Shown here: piece by piece, positions 24,691 to 34,119 of the stretch
How the letters are laid out: the number at the start of each line of letters is the position of its first letter
How positions within the stretch are numbered: position 1 is the first letter of the stretch
From: Microvirga brassicacearum
GTDB lineage: Bacteria; Pseudomonadota; Alphaproteobacteria; Rhizobiales; Beijerinckiaceae
Direction of reading: 5' to 3'
NCBI RefSeq assembly: GCF_008757455.1
Contig: NZ_VCMV01000024.1
Location: 40,782 to 104,781 of the forward strand
Length of the DNA: 64,000 bases
Position numbers and translations under genes: made by a program
The notes under the pieces: generated by a model
Seen by the model: the letters and a program-made list of their open reading frames with translations, nothing else
What the model was told of the DNA's origin: nothing
Database searches by the model: none

Positions 24691-25488
24691 TCACTCGTGC
24701 CCGAACGTCATCCCGTCGAAGGCCGGCTCCACATGGTCCGGTAATTGCCGGCGTAATTCCTCGTAATCGAGGTCCGAATGGAGGTTGGTGAGGACCGCCC
24801 GCCGCGGCTTCACCTCGGCGATCAGGTCCAGGGTCTCGCGTACCGAGAAATGCGTGGGATGCGGTGTGTAGCGCAGGGCGTCGATGATCAGCACGTCGAG
24901 GCCCCGCAGGACCTCCATGCTGTCCGCCGGCATGTGGTTCACATCCGGAGCGTAGGCGATATCGCCGAAGCGGAAGCCGTAGGCATCCATATCGCCGTGG
25001 ATCATCCTGAACGGCGTGGCTGTGATCGCGCCCCCGGGGCCGGAAATCGCCGTGGGCGCTTCCCGGTCGAGATGGTGGGCCACCAGGATCGGCGGATAGC
25101 CGCTGCCCGCCGGCGCCTCGAAGCAATAGCCGAACCGCGCCTGCAGAAGCTCGCTCGTCATGCGGTCGGCGTAGATGGGGATCTTGCGACGCATGGCGAT
25201 GACGAGTGGCCTGAGATCATCGATTCCATGGACGTGGTCGGCGTGCGAATGGGTAAAAAGCACCGCATCCAGCCGTTTCACGTGCGCTTCCAAAAGCTGC
25301 TCGCGCAGATCCGGCGACGTGTCCACCAGAACCGTGGTCGTGCCGCCACCATTGGTCGTCTGGACCAGCACGGAGCAGCGCCGGCGGCGGTTCTTGGGAT
25401 TATGCGGGTCGCACGCGCCCCACCCGGCCGCGACCCGTGGGACGCCGCCGGATGAACCGCAGCCGAGAATCGTCACCGTATAGGTCAT
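24691..25488 (-). CDS. MBL-fold phosphodiesterase-like hydrolase (PhnP type)
   Basis: A 265-residue metallo-beta-lactamase-fold protein. The metal motif THSHADHVHGIDDLR (about residues 80-94) is followed by HGDMDAYG and LHSDLDYE. The start, ILGCGSSGGVPR, is the signature of the group that includes PhnP (cyclic ribose phosphodiesterase) and related tRNase Z-like enzymes. The substrate is uncertain. Its ATG overlaps the tatD stop by four bases (ATGA). metG-tatD-MBL is a standard order in Hyphomicrobiales, although here other genes lie between metG and tatD. Confidence 0.88.
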   Translation of the reverse strand: MTYTVTILGCGSSGGVPRVAAGWGACDPHNPKNRRRRCSVLVQTTNGGGTTTVLVDTSPDLREQLLEAHVKRLDAVLFTHSHADHVHGIDDLRPLVIAMRRKIPIYADRMTSELLQARFGYCFEAPAGSGYPPILVAHHLDREAPTAISGPGGAITATPFRMIHGDMDAYGFRFGDIAYAPDVNHMPADSMEVLRGLDVLIIDALRYTPHPTHFSVRETLDLIAEVKPRRAVLTNLHSDLDYEELRRQLPDHVEPAFDGMTFGHE

Positions 25489-26294
25489 GAGGCGAAAGCC
25501 GTTCCGCGGTCTGCATCGGCCGCCTTGGCCTTCCTGAAAAGCCGGTAGAAATTGTCGGTCGTGATGCGGGCGATGTCCGCCTCGCCGACGCCCACCACCT
25601 CCGCCAGAACGCGCGCCGTTTGCGCGACATAAGCCGGCTCGTTCGTCTTGCCGCGATAAGGCATCGGCGCGAGATACGGCGCGTCGGTTTCCACGAGCAG
25701 CCGGTCGCGCGGGACCGATGCGGCGATCTCGCGAATGTCCTCGGAATTCTTGAATGTCAGGATGCCGGAGAAGGAGACGTAAAGGCCCAGTTCCACGCCC
25801 ACAGCCGCCAGTTTCGCGCCTGACGAGAAGCAATGGAGGACGGCATCGAAGCGCCCTCTTCCCATTTCGTCGGAGAGAATTTCGATCATGTCCTCATCGG
25901 CGTTGCGCGCGTGGATGATCAACGGCAATTGGGCGCTTCGCGCCGCCGCAATATGGGTCCGGAAAACCTGCCGCTGCACGTCGCGCGGGCTCTTGTCGTA
26001 GTGATAATCGAGCCCCGCCTCGCCGATGGCGATGCATCGCGGGTGGCGGGCCAGTTCGACGAGCCGTTCGGCCGGCACATCGGGCTCGCTCGCCGCGTTG
26101 TGCGGATGCGTTCCAATGGTGAAGAACACCGCCTCGTGGGCCTCCGCCAATTCCCGGTAGGTGTCATGGCGCGACACGAAGGTCGAGATCGTCACCATGC
26201 GGCCGATGCCGGCGGCGGACGCCGCGTCGAGGACCGCGGGCAGCCTGCTTTGAAGATCCGGAAAATCGAGGTGGCAGTGACTATCGACCAACAT
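25485..26294 (-). CDS. tatD: TatD-family metal-dependent DNase/hydrolase
   Basis: A 269-residue TIM-barrel hydrolase of the TatD/YcfH family. Metal-ligand motifs are VDSHCHLDF at the N-terminus, TIGTHPHNA, IGEAGLDYHYD, PLIIHARNAD, LHCFSSG and LVETDAPYLAP. E. coli relatives are 3'-5' exonucleases used in DNA repair and RNA quality control. The ATG at 26294 begins the domain; the frame continues upstream without domain character. It is coupled to the MBL gene. Confidence 0.93.
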   Translation of the reverse strand: MLVDSHCHLDFPDLQSRLPAVLDAASAAGIGRMVTISTFVSRHDTYRELAEAHEAVFFTIGTHPHNAASEPDVPAERLVELARHPRCIAIGEAGLDYHYDKSPRDVQRQVFRTHIAAARSAQLPLIIHARNADEDMIEILSDEMGRGRFDAVLHCFSSGAKLAAVGVELGLYVSFSGILTFKNSEDIREIAASVPRDRLLVETDAPYLAPMPYRGKTNEPAYVAQTARVLAEVVGVGEADIARITTDNFYRLFRKAKAADADRGTAFAS

Positions 26295-26356
26295 GTGCGG
26301 GTGAGCCCCCTCCTCCACCGATTCCGGGTTCCGATCCGGCGTGATATCCGCCTTCT

Positions 26357-26405
26357 TAGAGCATGGCCCGGAAAAGTGGAATCCGGCTTTTCCGAAAAGC
26401 CCTCC
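26357..26405. repeat. Dispersed palindromic repeat, copy 1
   Basis: The word GGAAAAGTGGAATCCGGCTTTTCC is an imperfect inverted repeat (GGAAAAG.../CTTTTCC) beginning in AGAGCATGGCCC. It matches the copy at 58262-58330 and a repeat I know from many Hyphomicrobiales genomes. It lies in the 218-base divergent region between tatD and the acetyltransferase gene. Confidence 0.7.
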
Positions 26406-26512
26406 CACGAAGGTCAAGGCCGACTTGGCTGTTACCGTTGCTGCTCTCGAATCAAAGCAGATTTCCGCATTGGCAGCGTTACGCGACGGCGCGACTGCGC
26501 TACACTGAGGCC

Positions 26513-26986
26513 ATGTCCGCTTCATCTACGACATTCCGCCGACTCCAGCCCGGCGACGTCGCGTTTCTTCGCAAGCTGAACGCATTGTTCGGCGAGGCGT
26601 TCGCCGACCGCGAGACATACGCAGCGGAGCCGCCGAGCGACGCCTACCTGGAGGGCCTGCTCGCGAAAGACCACATCATTTCCATCGTGGCGCTGAGGGG
26701 CGACCAGGTCGTGGGCGGACTCGTCGCCTACGAACTCGACAAGTTCGAGCGGGCGCGCCGAGAGTTGTATATCTATGACCTTGCCGTCAGCGAGGAGCAT
26801 CGCCGACAGCGCGTCGCCACCACCCTCATCGAGCATCTGCGCGAAATCGCCGCTCGGCGCGGCGCCTGGGTCGTCTATGTTCAGGCCGATTACGGCGACG
26901 ACCCGGCCATCGCGCTCTATGAGAAGCTTGGGGCTCGCGAGGACGTGCTGCATTTCGATATCGCGGTTGAACCATTGCGTCGTTAG
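26513..26986 (+). CDS. AAC(3)-I-like aminoglycoside N-acetyltransferase (GNAT)
   Basis: A 157-residue GNAT protein. The block ELYIYDLAVSEEHRRQR (about residues 84-100) and the block VYVQADYGDDPAIALYEKLG (121-140) closely follow the sequences I remember for AAC(3)-Ia, including the final EDVLHFDI. AAC(3)-I enzymes acetylate the 3-amino group of gentamicin-type aminoglycosides with acetyl-CoA. Here the gene is on the chromosome, with no integron or transposon signs, so it may be a housekeeping relative with another or broader amine substrate. The ATG at 26513 is chosen as the start of similarity. It is convergent with the GH1-like gene. Confidence 0.82.
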   Translation: MSASSTTFRRLQPGDVAFLRKLNALFGEAFADRETYAAEPPSDAYLEGLLAKDHIISIVALRGDQVVGGLVAYELDKFERARRELYIYDLAVSEEHRRQRVATTLIEHLREIAARRGAWVVYVQADYGDDPAIALYEKLGAREDVLHFDIAVEPLRR

Positions 26987-27016
26987 GCGAGACAACCCAA
27001 GGTCGGGAGCTAAGGC

Positions 27017-28333
27017 CTATTGCGAGGCCTGTTGAATGTCGTCCTTGGTGGCATTGCACAGCCGCTGGATGACGAGATCCCGATGCCTGAGTAACGGCTG
27101 CTCCTCCTCGTATTCCTGCGGCGGCATCAGCGGCAACGTCAGGCAGACGCTCTGGGCGGGCAGCACATCGCACCAATCCGCAATCAACTGCTTGTAGGAC
27201 GTTCCCACGGCTCTGATGTTCCGGTCGAGGTCATAGAGCCCGACCGGGGAAATCCGATCGTTTTCTTCCCGAAGCGCCGTGTCCCAGTCGATCTGATCCG
27301 TCAGCGAATACCAGGTGAAGCCGAGAATCGGCACGCCGGTATTGCGCACCCGAAGCACGTTCGCCCATTGCTTCCACAGCCAGTTGACCGCCTCGTCGCC
27401 TCTCGGACCTTCCATGAGGTTGGTCTCGGTGTGCATCACCGGCAGCATGAAGCGGTCGTAATATTGCCGCGTGATCTCATCATAGCCGAAGACATCCCCG
27501 GCAGACACCGTCGAACCATTCGCATGAACACGGTGCTCGTTGGTGACGTAGTAATCGTTCCCCATGATGCAGTGGTGGCGCAGGGAGGAACGATTGAGGA
27601 AGAAGTGATATTCCTCCCGCGTCATCCCGTTATCCATGATGAATTCGTACATCTCGGAATCGACGCGGCGCCCATAGTTGAGATCGAGCGAGAGAAAGCG
27701 CTTGGCGTTCATGACCTCCGCGGGCTTGATCGCTGCCGGATTCTCGGCGTGGAAGTATTCGGACGACTCGCTCTGGATGAAGATCGCGTCATGCCGCACC
27801 TCCAGGATGCGTGCCATCGCCAGCACATTCGCCTTGACCAGATGCTTCAACGCGGTGACGAACGCATGATCGGTGGTGAGTTGCTCGTTCCACCAGCCAT
27901 AGGACGCCGAGAAGAGTGCGCACACAAACATCTCGTTGATCGGCGTGTAGAGCTGAACCCAGGGGAACCGCCGAGCAAAGGCTTCGGCATAGGATGCGAA
28001 GAGTTCGGGAAAATCCGGGTTCTGGAAATTGCCGAGCCAGTCGGGCACGCCGAAATGGCAAAGATCGACGATGGGGATGACGTTGAGGCGCTTGAGCTCG
28101 CCGAAGGTCATGTCGGCGAACGACCAGTCATAGCGCCCGGGACCGATGAAGGTCGTGTGCAGCGGCGGGCCGTATCTCAGGACCTGGATGTCGAGATCGG
28201 CCAGCAGCGAGAAATCCGTCCGCCAGTGCTTGTAGTGGCCGCATTTCTCCATCTCGTCGATGCGGGTGCGGCCATTATTGATCGTCGGGATGCTGTTCTC
28301 GATCCCGGTCGCAAACATGAAAGTCGTAAACAT
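27017..28333 (-). CDS. Family 1 glycosyl hydrolase-like protein
   Basis: A 438-residue protein of the GH1/beta-glucosidase superfamily. RYGPPLHTTFIGPGRYDWSF and PIVDLCHFGVPDWLGNF are the typical early barrel strands, YTPINEM (about residue 140) is the acid/base region (NE pair), and MHTETN holds the probable nucleophile Glu, where classical GH1 has TENG. GFTWYSLTDQIDWDTAL resembles the GH1 region around the substrate-binding Trp. There is no signal peptide, so it is cytosolic. Substrate unknown. The gene sits 45 bases after metG on the same strand, in the metG-tatD interval. The ATG at 28333 is preferred to a TTG at 28369. Confidence 0.8.
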   Translation of the reverse strand: MFTTFMFATGIENSIPTINNGRTRIDEMEKCGHYKHWRTDFSLLADLDIQVLRYGPPLHTTFIGPGRYDWSFADMTFGELKRLNVIPIVDLCHFGVPDWLGNFQNPDFPELFASYAEAFARRFPWVQLYTPINEMFVCALFSASYGWWNEQLTTDHAFVTALKHLVKANVLAMARILEVRHDAIFIQSESSEYFHAENPAAIKPAEVMNAKRFLSLDLNYGRRVDSEMYEFIMDNGMTREEYHFFLNRSSLRHHCIMGNDYYVTNEHRVHANGSTVSAGDVFGYDEITRQYYDRFMLPVMHTETNLMEGPRGDEAVNWLWKQWANVLRVRNTGVPILGFTWYSLTDQIDWDTALREENDRISPVGLYDLDRNIRAVGTSYKQLIADWCDVLPAQSVCLTLPLMPPQEYEEEQPLLRHRDLVIQRLCNATKDDIQQASQ

Positions 28334-28378
28334 GTCTTCTCCCGCTGGAGGCCGGAACGGCCCAGCCAAGCGGAAGCG

Positions 28379-29926
28379 TCAGGCCTCCGCCTCGATGTAA
28401 CGCGGGAAGATGGGTGCAGGTTGCGGCAGGGCCCGGCCGGCCACGAGCCTGTGCGTGGGACCGACATGCGCCAGCGCCCGGTCCTCCGGCGCGACGCCGA
28501 GCAGATCCAGCAGCCGGGCGGCGGCCTCCGGCACGAAGGGCTGAGCCAGAATGCCGACCGCGCGCAGGACCTCGGCCGTGACGTAGAGCACGCTCGCCAT
28601 CCTGGCCGGATCGTCCTTCCGCAGCTTCCATGGCTCCTGCGAGGCGAAATAGCGGTTCGCTTCCGCCACCACGGCCCAGATTTCCGCCAAGGTGGTGTGC
28701 AGGGCGTAATCCGCCATGGCCGCCCTCGCCTTCGCCGGCAAGCCGTCGGCGAGCCACAGCATGTCCTTGTCGGCCTGAGAAAATTCGCCCGGCAGGGGCA
28801 CCGCCGAGTCGCAGTTCTTCGCGATCATCGACAGTGAACGCTGCGCCAGGTTGCCGAGATCGTTGGCAAGATCCGCGTTGATGCGGTTGACGATCGCCTC
28901 GTGCGAATAATTGCCGTCCTGGCCGAAGGGGACTTCGCGCAGGAAGAAATAGCGCAGCTGATCGACGCCGTAGGTGTCGGCGAGCGAGAACGGATCGATC
29001 ACGTTGCCGACCGATTTCGACATCTTCTCGCCGCGGTTGAACAGGAACCCGTGCCCGAAAACCCCCTTCGGCAAAGGCAGGCCCGCCGACATCAGGAAAG
29101 CCGGCCAATAAACCGTGTGGAAGCGAACGATGTCTTTGCCGATGATGTGGACGTCGGCCGGCCAGTAATGCCACCGGTCGGAATTTTCATCCGGGAAGCC
29201 GCAGCCGGTGATGTAGTTCGTCAGCGCATCGACCCAAACATACATCACGTGCTTCGGGTCGCCGGGGACCGGCAGGCCCCAGTTGAACGTGGTGCGGCTG
29301 ATCGACAAATCCTGCAAGCCGCGGCGGACGAAGCTGACGATCTCGTTGCGGCGTGTCTCGGGGCTGACGAAGCCCGGGTTGTCCCGGTAGAGATCGAGCA
29401 GCCGGTCCTGATAAGCGGAGAGACGGAAGAAATAGCTCTCCTCCTCGATCCATTCGACCGGTGTTCCGGTCGGCGCGTGCCAGCTTCCGTCCGGCTGTTT
29501 CGTCAGCTCGCTTTCGTCGTAATAGGCCTCGTCGCGCACCGAGTACCAGCCGGAATACTTGGAGAGGTAGATATCCCCCCTCTCCTCCATCCGGCGCCAA
29601 AGTTCCTGCGTCGAGGCCAAGTGGTCCTTATCCGTGGTGCGGATGAAACGGTCGTAGGAGGCGCCCATCCGGTCGGCCATGGCCTGGAACTTCGCCGCCA
29701 TCTCGTCGACGAGCGCTTTCGGGGTCGTCCCGCTCCGATCGGCCGTCTGCTGGATCTTGAGCCCGTGTTCGTCCGTGCCGGTCATGAAGAACACATCGTA
29801 GCCATCGATGCGCTTGAAGCGCGCTACGGCATCGGACGCGATGATTTCATACGCATGCCCGATATGCGGGGCGCCGTTCGGGTAGGAAATGGCCGTGGTG
29901 ATGTAGAATTGTTCTTTCGCGGCCAT
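28379..29926 (-). CDS. metG: Methionyl-tRNA synthetase
   Basis: A 515-residue class I aminoacyl-tRNA synthetase. The HIGH signature appears as PHIGHAYE (about residues 20-27) and KMSKS in [17 protein letters not shown] and the anticodon-binding helices of the C-terminal half are present. The C-terminal dimerisation (tRBD) domain is missing, as usual for alphaproteobacteria. There is no CxxC zinc knuckle pair in the connective peptide, consistent with the zinc-less MetRS type. It belongs to the dac-tmk-holB-metG run, 43 bases downstream of holB. Confidence 0.96.
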   Translation of the reverse strand: MAAKEQFYITTAISYPNGAPHIGHAYEIIASDAVARFKRIDGYDVFFMTGTDEHGLKIQQTADRSGTTPKALVDEMAAKFQAMADRMGASYDRFIRTTDKDHLASTQELWRRMEERGDIYLSKYSGWYSVRDEAYYDESELTKQPDGSWHAPTGTPVEWIEEESYFFRLSAYQDRLLDLYRDNPGFVSPETRRNEIVSFVRRGLQDLSISRTTFNWGLPVPGDPKHVMYVWVDALTNYITGCGFPDENSDRWHYWPADVHIIGKDIVRFHTVYWPAFLMSAGLPLPKGVFGHGFLFNRGEKMSKSVGNVIDPFSLADTYGVDQLRYFFLREVPFGQDGNYSHEAIVNRINADLANDLGNLAQRSLSMIAKNCDSAVPLPGEFSQADKDMLWLADGLPAKARAAMADYALHTTLAEIWAVVAEANRYFASQEPWKLRKDDPARMASVLYVTAEVLRAVGILAQPFVPEAAARLLDLLGVAPEDRALAHVGPTHRLVAGRALPQPAPIFPRYIEAEA

Positions 29927-29969
29927 GGGCAACCTTCGTCGAGTTCCTGAAGAGACGCTTTTTAAGCCT

Positions 29970-31031
29970 TCACGCCGTTCGGCGCACGGCATCCGCCAGA
30001 TCATCGAACATGCCGAGAACGAGCGGGCGGCGGTCGAGATTGTAGATGTCGATCTCGCGTGCCTGCCGGCCGATCTTCTCACATACCTCCACAAGCGGCG
30101 CAAGGCGCGCAGCACCAACGTTCTCCGCCTGATGAAGCCGCATCGAGACCCACCGTTCGACCGTCTCCAGCGCCAATTCGTAGCTCGCGTCGGCATCCCG
30201 CCTCGCAAGGGCCTCGCTGAGCGCGAGAATCTGCTTCGGATCGGCGCGGGGGAGATTGTCGAGAACCGCATGGATCTGGGCGACCAGCGCCACCTTCTCG
30301 GCGTCGAGCAATTCGAGCGTGCGCCGGACCGAGCCCTCCCCCAATCGCCGCGCCTGGGCGAGCAGGTCCTGTGGAACATCGGTCCATGGAGCGCCCAGCG
30401 ATGTGATGGCGGCCGTCACATCGGCCTCTGCAAGGGGCCGCAGCAGCAGGCGGCGACACCGGGAGCGGATGGTTGGGAGCACCCGCTGCGGGGCGTGGCT
30501 GACGATGAGGAAAATCGACCGCGGCGGCGGCTCCTCGACGACCTTGAGCAGCGCGTTCGCGCTCGATGCCGTCAGGTCTTCGGCGCTGTCCACGATGCAG
30601 ACCCGATAGCCGCCATCAGCCGCGGTGGAGCCGAACATGTTCAGCGTCTTGCGAACCGCCTCGACCGGAATGGTCGTGGAGGCGGCCTTCTTGTCCGTGG
30701 CCGGCGCGCGGCGCAGGACCGCGAGGTTGGGATGGGACAGAACCGCAACCTGACGCGCAACGCGGGAATCCGGCGCGCAATCGAGCGTGTTGATGGAGCG
30801 ATCATGGCTTCTGACAGGATCGAGCACCGCGCGGGCGACGCGGTAGGCCAGCGTCGCCTTGCCGATCCCCTGCGGTCCGCCGATCAACCATGCGTGATGC
30901 AGCCTGCCCTGGCGAAGCCCTTCGAGAAAGGCGTTTTCCCCTTCGGAATGGCCAAAAAATGCGAATTGCTCGCGCGGGTGCGGCGCGCCTTCGAATCCGT
31001 CAAGCTCCGTCTCGCTGGTCTCACGAGCCAT
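29970..31031 (-). CDS. holB: DNA polymerase III delta-prime subunit
   Basis: A 353-residue clamp-loader subunit of the AAA+ family. [17 protein letters not shown] is the P-loop region, [45 protein letters not shown] is the delta-prime block with the sensor helices, and IRSRCRRL is the SRC-type arginine-finger motif. The P-loop is degenerate (GKA instead of GKT/S), and the usual zinc cysteine cluster is absent, both seen in alphaproteobacterial members. It overlaps tmk by 11 bases. Confidence 0.93.
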   Translation of the reverse strand: MARETSETELDGFEGAPHPREQFAFFGHSEGENAFLEGLRQGRLHHAWLIGGPQGIGKATLAYRVARAVLDPVRSHDRSINTLDCAPDSRVARQVAVLSHPNLAVLRRAPATDKKAASTTIPVEAVRKTLNMFGSTAADGGYRVCIVDSAEDLTASSANALLKVVEEPPPRSIFLIVSHAPQRVLPTIRSRCRRLLLRPLAEADVTAAITSLGAPWTDVPQDLLAQARRLGEGSVRRTLELLDAEKVALVAQIHAVLDNLPRADPKQILALSEALARRDADASYELALETVERWVSMRLHQAENVGAARLAPLVEVCEKIGRQAREIDIYNLDRRPLVLGMFDDLADAVRRTA

Positions 31032-31695
31032 CGGTCGCCCTCACTTGAGCGCCGACCAGTTTCGGCAGCCGTGTCTGCACCGCGTCCCAGATGGCGGCCT
31101 CGACCTCGTCGGGCGTGCGATCGGCGGCGATCACCAGGCATCTTTCGGGTTCGGCTCTGGCGATCGCCAAAAACGTCTCGCGCAGTTTGCTGTGAAACGC
31201 GATGTCTTCCTCCTCGAAGCGATCGACACCCTCGCCTTTGGTCTCGCGACGAGCCCCGGCACGCAGCAATCCGGTCTCGGGCGGCAGGTCCAGAATAAGC
31301 GTGAGGTCCGGTTTGAGCCCGTTCAGCGCCGCACGCTCAAGCGCGTTGATGAGGCTGGCATCGACATTGCCGGAGGCGCCCTGGTAGGCGCGGGTCGAAT
31401 CGGCGAAGCGATCGCACAGGACGTGGACCCCTTCGCGCAACGCGGGCGCGATCATGTGGTCGATATGGTCGATCCGGGCGGCCGTGAATAAAAGTGCCTC
31501 GGCGAAGGCGCCGAGCGGTTTTGCCTTTCCGCCCAGAATGAACGCGCGGATCTCTTCGGCATAAGGAGACCCGCCGGGTTCGCGCGTGGCGACCACCGTC
31601 TTGCCCAGGGACTCGAGCCTCGCTCGCAGCCTTGCGATCTGGGTCGACTTGCCGGCCCCCTCCCCGCCCTCGAATGTGATGAATCGGCCCGCCAT
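31021..31695 (-). CDS. tmk: Thymidylate kinase
   Basis: A 224-residue P-loop kinase converting dTMP to dTDP. Walker A is FEGGEGAGKST (about residues 7-17), DRFADSTRAYQG carries the DR(F/Y) motif, and TREPGGSPYAEEIR is the dTMP-binding region. The ATG at 31695 overlaps the stop of the upstream dac gene (TGATG), a tight coupling; an upstream TTG at 31698 is in frame. It precedes holB, the usual tmk-holB order. Confidence 0.96.
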   Translation of the reverse strand: MAGRFITFEGGEGAGKSTQIARLRARLESLGKTVVATREPGGSPYAEEIRAFILGGKAKPLGAFAEALLFTAARIDHIDHMIAPALREGVHVLCDRFADSTRAYQGASGNVDASLINALERAALNGLKPDLTLILDLPPETGLLRAGARRETKGEGVDRFEEEDIAFHSKLRETFLAIARAEPERCLVIAADRTPDEVEAAIWDAVQTRLPKLVGAQVRATDGS

Positions 31696-32915
31696 CAAAT
31701 ACCGCTGAACGCATCCGAGATGGCGCGCCGAACCCAGCCGGTGCTGACCTCGAGCAGGCCGTCGAAGGCCCGCTGCGGCAAGGTTCCGACCTCAACATCC
31801 TCGCTGGCATAGAGCGGCATTTCGAGGGCCTTCATATCGCCCCGGGTCACCTCGATACGGGCAACCTGAGCGCCTTTCCTGATCGGAGCCTTGAGCGGAC
31901 CTTGATAGACGATGCGGGCCGAGAGCCGCTCGCCCTCCCCGCGACGCACGAGTACACGAACCGGCCGCTCGGAGACAAGCGCCAGGGAGCGCCGGTCCCC
32001 GCCAAACACCTGCGCATCCCCGACCACCTGTCCGGCCTCGAAGAGCAGATGCGGCTCGTAGGAGCGGAAACCCCATTCGAGCAGCTTCCGGGATTCGGCG
32101 GCCCGGTCGCGGGCGGTCTTCAGGCCGTTGACCACCACGATCAGGCGCTGCCCGTTCTGAACCGCCGAGCCTGACAGGCCGTAGCCGGATTCATCCACAT
32201 TGCCGGTCTTCAAACCGTCGGCGCCGATATCCATCGCCAGCAGCGGATTGCGGTTCTGCTGACGGATCTTGTTCCAGGTAAACTCGCGCTCGCCAAACAT
32301 CTTGTAGAGATCGGGGTAGGCCTCGATCACGAAACGCGAGAGCGCCGCAAGTTCGCGAACCGTCACTTTCTGCTCGGGATCGCTATAGCCGGTGGAGTTG
32401 CGGAAGGTCGACTTCGTCAGGCCGATCTGACGCGCGCGGTCGTTCATCAGGCGGGCGAAGTTTTCCTCGGTGCCGGAGATCCCCTCCGCGAGCGCGATGG
32501 CCGCATCATTGCCCGACTGGACGATCAGGCCGCGGAGCAGGTCCTCCAGGCGAATGGCGGTATTGACGTTGGCGAACATCGCCGATCCGCCGGAACCCGC
32601 CCCGCCCTTCTTCCATGCATTGACGGAGATCGTGAACTCGCTGTCCATTCTTAGCCGGCCGTTCTTCAACTCGTTGAAGACGACCTCCGCGGTCATGATT
32701 TTGGCCATGCTTGCGGGAGCTACGAGCTCGTCGGCGTTCTTTTCGAACAGGACGGCGCGGGTGTCCGAATCCACCAGAATCGCGGTGGGCGCAATGGTCT
32801 GAAACGACTGTGCGCCGGCTTCGTGTCCGGTGACAAAAAACAACGCCAACGCACTGACAACGCTGGCAATCACTATGCTGCGATGTGGTGTTTTTTGGTA
32901 CAATTTCTCAGACAT
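31695..32915 (-). CDS. D-alanyl-D-alanine carboxypeptidase (PBP5/6 family)
   Basis: A 406-residue low-molecular-mass penicillin-binding protein that trims the terminal D-Ala of peptidoglycan pentapeptides. An N-terminal signal (hydrophobic stretch ending in AGAQS) is followed by the three active-site motifs: SMAK (SxxK), SGN and KTGN. A C-terminal PBP5-type beta domain and an amphipathic end (VRRAISDAFSGI) suggest membrane anchoring. The ATG at 32915 has GGGAAGAG upstream; the frame extends to 33035. It lies between rlpA and tmk in a cell-wall and replication run. Confidence 0.93.
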   Translation of the reverse strand: MSEKLYQKTPHRSIVIASVVSALALFFVTGHEAGAQSFQTIAPTAILVDSDTRAVLFEKNADELVAPASMAKIMTAEVVFNELKNGRLRMDSEFTISVNAWKKGGAGSGGSAMFANVNTAIRLEDLLRGLIVQSGNDAAIALAEGISGTEENFARLMNDRARQIGLTKSTFRNSTGYSDPEQKVTVRELAALSRFVIEAYPDLYKMFGEREFTWNKIRQQNRNPLLAMDIGADGLKTGNVDESGYGLSGSAVQNGQRLIVVVNGLKTARDRAAESRKLLEWGFRSYEPHLLFEAGQVVGDAQVFGGDRRSLALVSERPVRVLVRRGEGERLSARIVYQGPLKAPIRKGAQVARIEVTRGDMKALEMPLYASEDVEVGTLPQRAFDGLLEVSTGWVRRAISDAFSGI

Positions 32916-33084
32916 GCCGACTCTTCCCTTGGGAGAGTTGGAATCTGTAGCATGGCGGCAGCAAATCAACGCCACGCTTCTTTCCAAGTGGCGCACGGAG
33001 TGCTCGCGACAGACACACCGGGTGTTCCGTCGCACCAGTTGGCGGGTGGACGCCGCGCGGGCGCAGCCCGCGACGACACCCGAA

Positions 33085-34119
33085 CTACCGGGTCACGAAA
33101 AGCGAACGATCCAGCGGAGCAAAGCCGCTGTTCTTCTGGAAGCCGGCGGCCGATGTTTCGTTGGCTGCATAATAGAGTCCCGCCGCGGCCGGACGTGCTT
33201 GCACCAGCGCTGGTGAAAGCGAGCTCACCTTGACTGGGGTGGTCGCGCTCGGGATCGTGCCAAGATCAAACGGCCGTTCGGGCGGCAGCGGAACAGCGCT
33301 TGCGACCGGAATGCCGACCGGCTCGGCAGCCGCCATCATCACGCGAGGCGCCGCATAGGTCTGAACCGGCTCGAGGGGCTGCGAGGCGCGTGCAACCGCC
33401 TGCTCACGCATGGGAGCCGGGCGAGGCGTCACCTCGGCGAGCATCGTCGGACGCGAGCCGTTGATCGTCGCCGCAGACCCGTCCGTGCGCAGGCTCGCGA
33501 GCAGAATGCGGTCGTCGCTGCCATTGGTCGAGGCGCGGCCCACATATTCCACGCGCACCCGTGCCGTGCCCTGATGCTTGAAGCCGAGGGCGAGGGCGGC
33601 ACGCTCCGATACGTCGATGATGCGATTGCCGTGGAACGGTCCGCGGTCGTTCACGCGAACGATCATCGAGTGACCGTTCTGGGTATTCGTCACCCGCGCA
33701 TAGCTCGGGAGCGGCATAGTGGTGTGAGCGGCGGCGACCGAGCCGCGATCGAACACTTCGCCGTTGGCTGTCCGGCGGCCATGGAAGTTCGAGCCGTACC
33801 AGGAGGCCAGGCCTTCATTCTTGTAGTCGGGATTCGCGCGCGGCACATAAGTGCGGCCGGCGACGGTGTAGGGCTTGCCCACATGCTCACGTCCACCACC
33901 CTTGGGCACGGGCTCGCCCTCACGCACCACGCGCGGGCTGGCTGCGACGCCGTATTTGGGATCGATGCCGCTGCGAACATTCGACGAGCAATTGGCCGCA
34001 GTGAGTGCGATGGCAGTGACGCCCGCAATGCGAAGAAGTGGAAAAGTCCGGCGCGAGGCTGTCGCCCCGTTCTGTCCAACTTTCGATTCGGCGCAATCTG
34101 ACTGCATCGCGATCTGCAT
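33085..34119 (-). CDS. rlpA: RlpA-family septal lytic transglycosylase lipoprotein
   Basis: A 344-residue lipoprotein with an N-terminal signal ending in the lipobox LTAANC. The double-psi beta-barrel is seen as NEGLASWYGSNFHGRRTANGE and VRVNDRGPFHGNRIIDVSERAA, the RlpA active-site pattern. RlpA enzymes cleave naked glycan strands at septa. There is no C-terminal SPOR domain; the last 130 residues are low-complexity Pro/Ala-rich. The start is uncertain: GTG at 34152, ATG at 34119 or ATG at 34107 all precede the signal. I use 34119. Confidence 0.88.
   Translation of the reverse strand: MQIAMQSDCAESKVGQNGATASRRTFPLLRIAGVTAIALTAANCSSNVRSGIDPKYGVAASPRVVREGEPVPKGGGREHVGKPYTVAGRTYVPRANPDYKNEGLASWYGSNFHGRRTANGEVFDRGSVAAAHTTMPLPSYARVTNTQNGHSMIVRVNDRGPFHGNRIIDVSERAALALGFKHQGTARVRVEYVGRASTNGSDDRILLASLRTDGSAATINGSRPTMLAEVTPRPAPMREQAVARASQPLEPVQTYAAPRVMMAAAEPVGIPVASAVPLPPERPFDLGTIPSATTPVKVSSLSPALVQARPAAAGLYYAANETSAAGFQKNSGFAPLDRSLFVTR

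Noticed and set aside
26295..26986. Integron cassette carrying the acetyltransferase
   Set aside because: No integrase gene, attI or attC-like hairpin is visible; the upstream palindrome is a common intergenic repeat.
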